From Actinomycetes bacterium (lineage in GTDB: Bacteria > Actinomycetota > Acidimicrobiia > Acidimicrobiales > UBA8190), in the NCBI GenBank assembly GCA_021798135.1, contig JAJZYI010000026.1, positions 1-19,086 of the forward strand: a stretch of 19,086 nucleotides of DNA, read 5' to 3'. Below the pieces are notes generated by a model. That model was not told the origin of the DNA, made no database searches, and worked only from the letters and a program-made list of their open reading frames with translations. A program made the translations under genes and the position numbers. The first letter of the stretch is position 1. Every line of letters begins with the position of its first letter. This document shows, one piece after another, positions 1-6,360 of this stretch.

Positions 1-307
1 GGGTGCTGCCCGGCCCGCCGGCGACCGCCCTCCCCGGTGCCACCGGCCCCCGCAGTGCCCCACCCGACCGCAGCGGGCCTGCGCCGGCACCGCCGGCCGG
101 CGGCGGCGCCTCCCGGTCGCTGCCCTCCGACCACCGCCTGGCCGGACCGCCGGGGTCGGCGCCACCGCCGGCCGACCGCCGGGCGGGGGGGCCGACGTCG
201 AGCCGGTCCGGTCACCACCGCACCCTGGCGCCGGCCTCGCCCGCCTGAGCCGGTCCGGTCACCACCGCACCCTGGCGCCGGCCTCGCCCACCCGCGCAAG
301 CCGCTGG
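1..307. other. Non-coding stretch downstream of gcvPB
   Basis: No convincing gene is present. Open frames here translate to Pro/Ala/Arg/Gly-rich low-complexity protein with no domain. The stretch is almost wholly G and C and contains short GCCGGC/CCGGCAC motifs plus the 43-bp direct repeat listed separately. It lies just after the gcvPB stop codon (minus strand), so it is the 3' flank of the gcv operon. No clear hairpin followed by a T-tract was seen. Confidence 0.6.
200..289. repeat. 43-bp perfect direct repeat (two copies, period 47)
   Basis: Positions 200-242 and 247-289 are identical over 43 bases and are separated by four bases. Each copy starts with GAGCCGGTCCGG and ends with GGCGCCGGCCTCGCCC on the plus strand. 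The array lies 19 bases beyond the gcvPB stop. The submotif GCGCCGGCCTCGCC recurs at 4351-4364 in another intergenic region. Function is unknown; it may be a slippage duplication or part of a dispersed intergenic repeat. Confidence 0.9.
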
Positions 308-1858
308 TCAGCGCGGAGGTTCACCCGCCCCGTCGGTCGCCACCGGCACAAGGTGCCTGGCGGCGCGCGCCTCGTCGACCCTGAGGACGGGCGTGTGCCG
401 TGGCGCCTGACGGATCGCGTCGGCTCCCCCCGGCTCCCCGGCGGCAGCGACGATCCGCTCGCAGGCCATCGCCAGGGCGTGCAGCGTCTGCACGCTCTCG
501 GTCTCGGTCGGCTCGAACATGAGCGCGTCCTCCACGATGAGCGGGAAGGCCACCGTCGGGGCGTGGAACCCCTCGTCGAGCAGGGCCTTGGCCACGTCCG
601 CGGCCCGCAGGCCGTGCTCGCGCCGCAGGCTCGACGCGGACACCACGCACTCGTGCATGCACGCCCGGTCGTACGGCACGTCGAAGACCCCGGCGAGCCG
701 CAAGCGCAGCCAGTTGGCGTTCAGCACCGCCAGCTGCGCCACCCGCCGCAGGCCGTCCGAGCCGTGGACCAGGATGTAGGTGAGCGCCCGGGCGAGCACC
801 AGGCTGTTGCCGTGCCACGAGTGCACGCGCCCGATGCTGCGCTCGGGCACCTCCCACACGTAGCCGGCCGCGCCCCGCACCGGGCGCGGGCCCGGCAGGA
901 ACGGCGCGAGCGCTGCGGTCACCGCCACCGGGCCAGCGCCGGGCCCGCCACCGCCGTGCGGCGTGGCGAACGTCTTGTGCAGGTTGAGGTGCACGATGTC
1001 GAAGCCCATGTCGCCGGGCCTGACCACGCCCATGATGGCGTTCAGGTTCGCTCCGTCGTAGTAGAGGAGCCCGCCGACCTCGTGGACCGCTTCGGCCACC
1101 GCCTGGATGTCCCGCTCGAACAGGCCCAGCGTGTTGGGGTTCGTCAGCATGATGCCGGCGACGTCCTCGTCGAGCACCCGCCGGAGCGCTGGCAGGTCGA
1201 TCCCGCCGTCCCTGCCGGTCGGCACCGTGACGGTGCGGTACCCGCCGAGCGTCACCGACGCCGGGTTCGTCCCGTGGGAGGAGTCCGGGATGACGACCGT
1301 CCTGCGCTGGCGGCCCTGCGCCTGGTGCCACGCCCGCATGAGCAGCAAGCCGGTGAGCTCCCCGGCCGCGCCCGCCGCCGGCTGCAGCGTGGCCGCCGCC
1401 ATGCCGGTGACGGCGCACAGCGCCTGCTCCAGCTCGGCCAGCAGGCCGAGCCACCCCTGCGCCAGCCCGGCGGGCGTCGCCGGGTGCACCGCGGCGAGCC
1501 CCGGCATCGCCGCGACCGCGTCGCAGACCTTGGGGTTGTACTTCATGGTGCACGACCCGAGCGGGTAGGCGCCCAGGTCGACGGAGAACTGGCGGTGGCT
1601 GAGCCGGGTGACGTGCGCCACCAGGTCGCGTTCGGACACCTCGGCGAGCGCCGGGGGTGCCGCCCGGCGGTGGGCCTCGGGGACCAGCCCGGCGACGGGG
1701 ACCTCGGGCACGCCGGTCGTCGGCAGCTGCCAGGCGCGCCGGCCGGGCCGGCTGAGCTCGAAGAGCGTGGGTTCCGGCTCCCCGCCCAGCAGCGGCGCCG
1801 ACGACGCCCGCCCCCCTGGGGCGCCCTCCGGGGCCACCGGCCCGTCCCCGGCCCTCAC
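308..1858 (-). CDS. gcvPB: Glycine dehydrogenase (decarboxylating) subunit 2, P-protein beta
   Basis: This is the catalytic, PLP-carrying half of the glycine cleavage P-protein. It decarboxylates glycine and passes the aminomethyl group to lipoyl-GcvH in the cytoplasm. The 516-aa product has the family hallmarks: the LGSCTMKYNP block near residue 100, DSSHGTNPAS, the YYDGANLNAIMG stretch, and LNLHKTFATPHGGGGPG, where Lys295 should form the Schiff base with PLP. The expected length for GcvPB is about 480-520 aa. I chose the GTG at 1858 because it overlaps the gcvPA stop as GTGA, with AAGG shortly upstream, implying translational coupling. The open frame extends much further upstream, but that part is a shadow of gcvPA and gcvT. 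The N-terminal ~20 residues are low complexity, so a slightly later start is possible. Confidence 0.95.
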   Translation of the reverse strand: MRAGDGPVAPEGAPGGRASSAPLLGGEPEPTLFELSRPGRRAWQLPTTGVPEVPVAGLVPEAHRRAAPPALAEVSERDLVAHVTRLSHRQFSVDLGAYPLGSCTMKYNPKVCDAVAAMPGLAAVHPATPAGLAQGWLGLLAELEQALCAVTGMAAATLQPAAGAAGELTGLLLMRAWHQAQGRQRRTVVIPDSSHGTNPASVTLGGYRTVTVPTGRDGGIDLPALRRVLDEDVAGIMLTNPNTLGLFERDIQAVAEAVHEVGGLLYYDGANLNAIMGVVRPGDMGFDIVHLNLHKTFATPHGGGGPGAGPVAVTAALAPFLPGPRPVRGAAGYVWEVPERSIGRVHSWHGNSLVLARALTYILVHGSDGLRRVAQLAVLNANWLRLRLAGVFDVPYDRACMHECVVSASSLRREHGLRAADVAKALLDEGFHAPTVAFPLIVEDALMFEPTETESVQTLHALAMACERIVAAAGEPGGADAIRQAPRHTPVLRVDEARAARHLVPVATDGAGEPPR

Positions 1859-3198
1859 CGCACCGCCTTGTCGAGCGCCGCCACGAAGGCGTCGATCTCG
1901 CGCCGGGTCCGCCGCTCGGTCACCGCCACCAGCAGGCCGTCGCCGCCCGGGGCGTGCTCGGGACCGAGCGCTATGCCCGCCAGGAAGCCCTCGCCGGCGA
2001 GCCGTTCCACCGCCACGTCGGCTGCCAGGGGCAGGCGCACGGCGAACTCGCGCAGCACGGGCGCGTCGACCAGGGGCTCCACGCCGTCGAGGGCCAGCAG
2101 CGCGTCGCGGCAGTAGCGCGTCCCCTGCGCGCACCGGGTCGCCACCTCGGCCAGGCCGCTGGGCCCGAGCCAGCCCAGCTGTACCGCGGCCGTCACCGCC
2201 ATGAGCGTCTGGTTGGTGCACACGTTGGAGGTGGCCTTCTCGCGGCGGATGTCCTGCTCGCGCGTCCGGAGCGTCGTGACGAAGGAGCGCCGGCCGGCGC
2301 CGTCCACCGTCTCGCCCACGAGCCGGCCCGGCAGGCGGCGCACGTGCTCGGCCCGGCAGGCGAACAGCCCCAGGTACGGGCCGCCGAACGCCAGCGGCAG
2401 GCCGAGCGCCTGCCCCTCGCCCACCACCACGTCGGCGCCCCACGAGCCCGGCGAGCGGAGGACGCCGGCGGCGATCGGGTCGAACGCCACCACCAGCAGG
2501 GCACCGGTGGCGTCGCAGGCCGCCCGGGCCTGCGCCAGGTCCTCGAGGCAGCCGAGGTAGTTCGGGTAGGCGACGACGAGCGCGGCCGGCGCGGCGGCCG
2601 GGTCGGCGCCCGGCCACGCCGTCAGCCCCGACGCCAGGGGGACGTCGACCAGGCGGTGGCCGGTGCCGGCCGCCAGGGTGCCGAGCACCTGGCGCCACGA
2701 GGGGTTCAGGCCCTGGGACACCCACACGTCCTGGCGCCCGGTGGCGCCGGCCGCCAGGTTGACCGCCTCGCACACGGCGGCGGCACCGTCGTAGAGCGAG
2801 GCGTTGGCGACGTCCACGTCCGCCAGCCGCGCCACCAGGGTCTGGAACTCGAAGATCGCCTGCAGGACGCCCTGCGCCACCTCCGCCTGGTACGGCGTGT
2901 ACGACGTGACGAACTCCGACCGCCCGGCCAGCGCCGCAGTCACCGCCGGCAGGTGGTGGTCGTAGGCACCGCCGCCGGCGAAGCAGACCAGGTCGCGCCC
3001 GACCGGCCGGTTGGCGGCGGCCAGGTCCTCGAGGTGTGCCTGGACGTCCGGCTCGGGCACGCCGGGGGCGAGGTCCAGCGGGCCGGCCAGCCGCAGGGCC
3101 TCGGGGACCGCGTCGTACAGGTCCTGCAGCGACGACAGGCCCAGGAACCCCAGCATGGCGTCGACCTCGTCGTCGGTGTGGGGCCAGTAGCCGGGCAT
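1855..3198 (-). CDS. gcvPA: Glycine dehydrogenase (decarboxylating) subunit 1, P-protein alpha
   Basis: This is the N-terminal half of the two-subunit P-protein. It forms an alpha2beta2 enzyme with GcvPB and shapes the glycine site. The 447-aa product matches the usual length of about 440-450. It begins MPGYWPHTDDEVDAML, a typical start for the family, and has the conserved FAGGGAYDHHLP, TSYTPYQAEVAQG, NASLYDGAAA and REKATSNVCTNQ blocks. Its ATG overlaps the gcvT stop by one base (TGATG), and its own stop overlaps gcvPB by four bases, so the three genes form one coupled operon. No strong Shine-Dalgarno precedes it. The split gcvPA/gcvPB arrangement differs from the single fused gcvP of mycobacteria and streptomycetes. 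Confidence 0.95.
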   Translation of the reverse strand: MPGYWPHTDDEVDAMLGFLGLSSLQDLYDAVPEALRLAGPLDLAPGVPEPDVQAHLEDLAAANRPVGRDLVCFAGGGAYDHHLPAVTAALAGRSEFVTSYTPYQAEVAQGVLQAIFEFQTLVARLADVDVANASLYDGAAAVCEAVNLAAGATGRQDVWVSQGLNPSWRQVLGTLAAGTGHRLVDVPLASGLTAWPGADPAAAPAALVVAYPNYLGCLEDLAQARAACDATGALLVVAFDPIAAGVLRSPGSWGADVVVGEGQALGLPLAFGGPYLGLFACRAEHVRRLPGRLVGETVDGAGRRSFVTTLRTREQDIRREKATSNVCTNQTLMAVTAAVQLGWLGPSGLAEVATRCAQGTRYCRDALLALDGVEPLVDAPVLREFAVRLPLAADVAVERLAGEGFLAGIALGPEHAPGGDGLLVAVTERRTRREIDAFVAALDKAVR

Positions 3199-4274
3199 CA
3201 GCGGCTGGCCGATCCGGCCACGAACGGCAGCGACGCCGTGACGGCGTCGACGGTCGTGCCCCGCAGGTCGACGCCCACCGCGACGCCGGGGCGGCCGTCG
3301 GCGGCCTCCGTACCGGCGTCGAGGAGCGCGAGGGCGATGCCGCGACCGAGCACGGGTGAGAAGCTACCGCTCGTGCAGCGGCCCACCACCGTCCCGCCGG
3401 CGAGCACCGGTGCCCCGTCGCGCAGCGGCCGGCGGCCGCCCACGATGCCCCGCAGGCGCCGGCGCGGCCCGGCACGGCGCTCCTCGGCCAGGGCCAGGCG
3501 ACCGCGGAACGCCGGCTTGTCCCAACCGACCACCCAGCCCAACCCGGCCTGCAGCGGCGTGATCCCGGGTCCCAGCTCGTGCCCGTGCAGCGGCAGCCCC
3601 GCCTCCAGCCGGAGGGTGTCGCGCGCGCCGAGCCCGGCGGGCACCGCCCCGGCGGCCACCAGGGCCTCCCACAGGCCGCCGGCGGCCTCCACGGGGACGG
3701 CGATCTCCACGCCGTCCTCCCCCGTGTAGCCGGTGCCGGCGACCGTCACCGGCGCGCCGCCCCACGTCCCGCCGCCCACGGCGAACCGGGGCACCGCGGC
3801 CAGCTCGGGGGCGACACCGCCGACGACCGAGCGGGCGGCGGGCCCCTGGACGGCCACCACCGCACGGCCCGCGGTGACGTCCTCGCCGCCGACGGCGGCG
3901 CGCACCGGCGCCGTGTTCGACGCGTTCGGCATGACGTCGAAGACGTCCTCGGCCGCCCACCACACGATCACGTCGTCGAGCACCGACCCGTCGTCGTCGA
4001 GGAGGTGGCTGTACTGGGCCCGCCCCGGGCCGATCCGGCGCAGGTCGTTGGACAGCGCCTCCTGCAGCCGCTGCAGCGCCCCGGGACCCGCCACCCGCAC
4101 CGTGCCGAGGTGGCTGACGTCGAACACGGCGGCGCCACGACGGCAGGCCAGGTGCTCGGCGACCGTGCCGGTCGGGTACGACAGCGGCATCTCCCACCCG
4201 CCGAACGCGACCATCCGGGCGCCAGCGGCGACATGGGCGTCGTGCAGCGGCGACCGGTGGAGGTGGGTGCCCAT
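3198..4274 (-). CDS. gcvT: Aminomethyltransferase, glycine cleavage T-protein
   Basis: GcvT transfers the methylene group from aminomethyl-lipoyl-GcvH to tetrahydrofolate, releasing ammonia. The 358-aa product has the T-protein features: the N-terminal MVAFGGWEMPLSYP block, HLACRRGAAVFDVSHLG, GTGYTGEDGVEI, and GARDTLRLEAGLPLHGHEL, followed by the C-terminal barrel. The length fits the family (about 360 aa). The frame is open further upstream, but I chose the ATG at 4274 because homology begins right there and a TAGGCT -10 box sits seven bases upstream, suggesting a leaderless transcript. It is first in the gcvT-gcvPA-gcvPB operon. No glycine riboswitch is recognisable upstream, and gcvH is not in the window. 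Confidence 0.95.
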   Translation of the reverse strand: MGTHLHRSPLHDAHVAAGARMVAFGGWEMPLSYPTGTVAEHLACRRGAAVFDVSHLGTVRVAGPGALQRLQEALSNDLRRIGPGRAQYSHLLDDDGSVLDDVIVWWAAEDVFDVMPNASNTAPVRAAVGGEDVTAGRAVVAVQGPAARSVVGGVAPELAAVPRFAVGGGTWGGAPVTVAGTGYTGEDGVEIAVPVEAAGGLWEALVAAGAVPAGLGARDTLRLEAGLPLHGHELGPGITPLQAGLGWVVGWDKPAFRGRLALAEERRAGPRRRLRGIVGGRRPLRDGAPVLAGGTVVGRCTSGSFSPVLGRGIALALLDAGTEAADGRPGVAVGVDLRGTTVDAVTASLPFVAGSASR

Positions 4275-4281
4275 CGGCTGC

Positions 4282-4287
4282 AGCCTA
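4282..4287 (-). promoter_or_regulatory. Putative -10 box of the gcv operon, leaderless
   Basis: TAGGCT on the minus strand lies seven bases before the gcvT ATG and fits the actinobacterial TANNNT consensus. No Shine-Dalgarno lies in between. A transcript starting at or next to the ATG is inferred. No clear -35 hexamer is seen. Confidence 0.45.
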
Positions 4288-4343
4288 CGGGTTGGTGGCG
4301 CCGGCCACCACGAGCCAGCCCGTCGCCCCGTGCCGCCGGCAGC

Positions 4344-4419
4344 GCCGCCCGCGCCGGCCTCGCCGCGTCCCGGCCGGCAGCGCCGGCACCGTCCCGTCCC
4401 GGCCGCCTGCGCCGGCACC
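4344..4419. repeat. Degenerate tandem repeat, period 29, about 2.6 copies
   Basis: Read on the minus strand, copies start at 4419, 4390 and 4361, each with a core like GGTGCCGGCGCAGGCGGCC. Copies one and two agree at 26 of 30 positions; the partial third agrees at about 15 of 18. The array fills the 156-bp gap between the NRAMP stop and the gcvT promoter. It shares GCGCCGGCCTCGCC with the 43-bp repeat and GCCTGCGCCGGCACCG with positions 77-92. Confidence 0.6.
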
Positions 4420-4430
4420 GGGCGCACCGG

Positions 4431-6065
4431 TCAGTGGCCGAGACCGAGCACCACCGTCTTGACCACCAGCAGGACCACCGCCAGCACCAGGTAGCCGCGC
4501 AGCAGGTACATGCCGGCGCGTCGCCCGCGGGTCCAGACCGGCGGCGGCAGCAGCGCCAGGCCGGGCATGCGCCACCGGTCGCGGTGCTCGCGCTCGGGCG
4601 GGGGCGCGACCGGGCGCCGCCGTCGCGCCCCGATCCCGAGCACGGCCACGCCGAGCGCGGCCAGGCCCGACAGCACGGCGAACACGGCCACGACGTCCAC
4701 CGACGGGAACAGCGTGGTGACCATGAGCACGACCGACAGCACCACCAGCACGGCCACGATCACCGACGACACGGCGTTCAGCCACGGCCGGTTCACCCAC
4801 GGTCCGAGCACGTCGCGGTCGTTGCACAGCAGCAGCAGGAACACGATGGCGCTCGGCAGCAGCACGCCGGCGAGCGCCTGCACGCCCTCCGTGATGAGCC
4901 CGAGGGGGGCTCCCGGGATGAGCACCAGGCCGGCCGAGACGGCGACGAGCAGGGCGAAGGACCCATAGAACGCCTTGGCCTCGCGCCACGGACGGTGCAG
5001 CGAGTGCCTCGCCCCCAGCACGTCGCCCACGGCGTAGGAGATCGACAGCGTCACGGCTGCCGCCCCCAGGATCGACGAGTCGATCAGGACCACGGCGAAC
5101 ATGGCGCCCGCCGCGGGGCCGATCGTGTGCGCCAGCCCGCGGGCCACGCCCAGGGCGTCCACGAAGCGCCCGCCGTAGCGGGTGCCGGCGAACGCGAAGG
5201 CGGTGGCGATGATCACCGCGGCGGCGGCCGTGTTCGTGAGGACGGCGCCGACCATGGTGTCGGTGCGCTCGTAGTTGATCCAGCGCGGGGTGATCCGCTT
5301 GTCGACCACGTTCGACTGCTGGAAGAACAGCTGCCACGGCGCCACCGTGGTCCCGACGATGGCGATGATGAACAGCACCGAGTTGGAGCGCAGCCCGCCC
5401 GCGACGCCGGGCACGACCGTCCCGTGCAGCGCGCTCCCCCAGTGCGGGTGCGCCATGAGGGCGAGCGGGAACACCAGCAGGGAGGTGACGATGAGGAGGT
5501 ACATGAACCGCTCCCAGCGCCGGAAGCTGCCGCTCGCCGTCATGAGCACCAGCCCCACCGCCGCCAGCGGGACGGAGATCACCGGCCGGACGCCGAAGTA
5601 CGACAGGCCCAGCCCGACGCCGATGAACTCGGTCACGAGCGTCGCGAAGTTGAGGACCAGGAGGTCGACCACCGAGAAGCCGGCCCAGAGCTTGCCGAAC
5701 CGCTCCTTGATGAGCCTCCCGTGGCCGATGCCGGTGACCGCCCCCAGGCGCACCACCATCTCCTGGGCCACGATCAGCACCACCACCAGCAGCGGCAGCG
5801 TCCACAGCAGCGTGCTGCCGTAGTTCTGCCCGGCCTGCGCGTACGTGGCCAGCCCGCCCGCGTCGTTGTCGCCGACCATGACGATCAGCCCGGGGCCCAT
5901 GATGGCCAGGAGGGCGAGCACCCGCCGGGTCCACGGGCGTCGCGGGGGCAGCTCGTGGCGCCCGATCGTCCCGAGCGCGCCGACGATGTCGCCGACGTGC
6001 GCCTCGTCGAGCACGGCGGACGCGGCACCGGGCTCGGGCACGGCAGGCGTTGCCTGGTCGGCCAT
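4431..6065 (-). CDS. NRAMP (SLC11)-family divalent cation transporter, non-canonical metal site
   Basis: This is a 544-aa polytopic inner-membrane protein with about 11-12 hydrophobic segments. It is recognisable as NRAMP by the TM1 block starting GPGLIVMVGDNDAGG, followed by AQAG, and by the TM6 block GTTVAPWQLFFQQ. Compared with canonical Mn/Fe transporters such as MntH (TM1 DPGN, TM6 MPHN), the TM1 Asp is kept (Asp68), the TM1 Asn is Gly71, and the metal-binding Met is Ala242. Loss of that soft-ligand Met is known from Mg2+-transporting NRAMP relatives, so Mg2+ or another hard cation is a plausible substrate, but this is inference. The ATG at 6065 has a strong AAAGGAGGT site at 6074-6081. 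The gene follows the MgtE-N/CBS gene after a 295-bp gap holding an apparent promoter and upstream ORF. A roughly 45-residue cytosolic N-terminal tail precedes TM1. Confidence 0.9.
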   Translation of the reverse strand: MADQATPAVPEPGAASAVLDEAHVGDIVGALGTIGRHELPPRRPWTRRVLALLAIMGPGLIVMVGDNDAGGLATYAQAGQNYGSTLLWTLPLLVVVLIVAQEMVVRLGAVTGIGHGRLIKERFGKLWAGFSVVDLLVLNFATLVTEFIGVGLGLSYFGVRPVISVPLAAVGLVLMTASGSFRRWERFMYLLIVTSLLVFPLALMAHPHWGSALHGTVVPGVAGGLRSNSVLFIIAIVGTTVAPWQLFFQQSNVVDKRITPRWINYERTDTMVGAVLTNTAAAAVIIATAFAFAGTRYGGRFVDALGVARGLAHTIGPAAGAMFAVVLIDSSILGAAAVTLSISYAVGDVLGARHSLHRPWREAKAFYGSFALLVAVSAGLVLIPGAPLGLITEGVQALAGVLLPSAIVFLLLLCNDRDVLGPWVNRPWLNAVSSVIVAVLVVLSVVLMVTTLFPSVDVVAVFAVLSGLAALGVAVLGIGARRRRPVAPPPEREHRDRWRMPGLALLPPPVWTRGRRAGMYLLRGYLVLAVVLLVVKTVVLGLGH

Positions 6066-6088
6066 GGGCTCGACCTCCTTTCGCGGGT

Positions 6089-6114
6089 CCGGGGTGCGCA
6101 GCGGCGCGCCCCGG
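6089..6114 (-). promoter_or_regulatory. Strong hairpin just upstream of the NRAMP ribosome binding site
   Basis: On the minus strand CCGGGG pairs with CCCCGG (six pairs), then a C-A mismatch, then GCGC pairs with GCGC around a CGCT loop. It sits 10 bases after the upstream-ORF stop and ends 8 bases before the AAAGGAGGT site. No T-tract follows, so it is not a classical terminator. A role in reinitiation or attenuation is inferred. Confidence 0.5.
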
Positions 6115-6124
6115 CCACGGGAGA

Positions 6125-6190
6125 TCAGCCGGTGGTCGGCAGGCCGGAGGCGCGATGGATCGATCGGTGACTTGGGGGGTTCGATCTCAT
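6125..6190 (-). CDS. 21-codon upstream ORF (putative leader peptide) before the NRAMP gene
   Basis: The ATG at 6190 opens a 21-codon frame ending at TGA (6125-6127); the peptide begins MRSNPPSHRS. It is preceded four bases upstream by AGGAGGTGA (6195-6203), which matches the 16S anti-Shine-Dalgarno over nine bases, the strongest site in the window. Most other genes here have weak sites or look leaderless. The stop lies 59 bases before the NRAMP ATG. Leader peptides that sense Mg2+ or proline control Mg transporters in enterobacteria (MgtL). The Pro-Pro pair and the transporter context make a similar role conceivable, but no homology is claimed. Chance cannot be excluded for so short a frame. 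Confidence 0.45.
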   Translation of the reverse strand: MRSNPPSHRSIHRASGLPTTG

Positions 6191-6260
6191 CGGTTCACCT
6201 CCTCGGCAGGCGACGGCGCCCGGCAGCGAGGACGGCATGCATCCCCGACGGCCCACCGAC

Positions 6261-6266
6261 ACGCTA
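6261..6266 (-). promoter_or_regulatory. Putative -10 box for the NRAMP leader transcript
   Basis: TAGCGT on the minus strand matches TANNNT and the TAGNNT form seen before four other starts in this window. It would give a leader of about 190 nt containing the upstream ORF. The -35 region is not convincing. Confidence 0.35.
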
Positions 6267-6360
6267 CCCGACCCGGACCGCCGGCGCGCGCGTCAGCGGC
6301 GTCCCGCAGCCGGCCGGCACCGCCGCCGCACCCGTCGGCCCGGGCGGTCGCAGCGGCTCG

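Larger units (their letters stand above)
6066..6260 (-). promoter_or_regulatory. Structured 5' leader of the NRAMP gene, putative translational control region
   Basis: From the predicted transcription start (about 6254) to the NRAMP ATG, the leader contains four parts. First, TCCTCG (6227-6232) is complementary to CGAGGA (6200-6205), which is part of the upstream-ORF Shine-Dalgarno. Second comes the upstream ORF. Third, CCTCC (6146-6150) inside that ORF is complementary to the NRAMP Shine-Dalgarno GGAGG (6074-6078). Fourth, a stable hairpin lies at 6089-6114. Mutually exclusive pairings responding to ribosome progress on the upstream ORF are possible. It matches no riboswitch class that I recognise. 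Confidence 0.4.

Noticed and set aside
1..384. Short plus-strand frames at the left edge (3-248, 37-384)
   Set aside because: They run through direct repeats, give only Pro/Ala/Arg/Gly-rich protein, and one overlaps the 3' end of gcvPB.
353..3729. Long plus-strand frames (353-2116 and 1954-3729) opposite the gcv genes
   Set aside because: They are antisense shadows; the minus-strand products have full family motifs and coupled starts.
4275..4430. Glycine riboswitch upstream of gcvT
   Set aside because: No tandem aptamer core or GGAGAG-type motif was found. The gap is filled by a 29-bp-period repeat and the start looks leaderless.
3579..6170. 863-codon plus-strand open frame across gcvT and the NRAMP gene
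   Set aside because: Its translation is His/Arg/Gln/Pro-rich with no domain. It is the antisense shadow of two well-supported genes and arises from the high G/C third-position bias.
6066..6360. M-box (ykoK) or yybP-ykoY metal riboswitch before the NRAMP gene
   Set aside because: I could not find the conserved cores of either class by eye. A covariance-model search (Infernal/Rfam) would settle it. The uORF-based reading is preferred.
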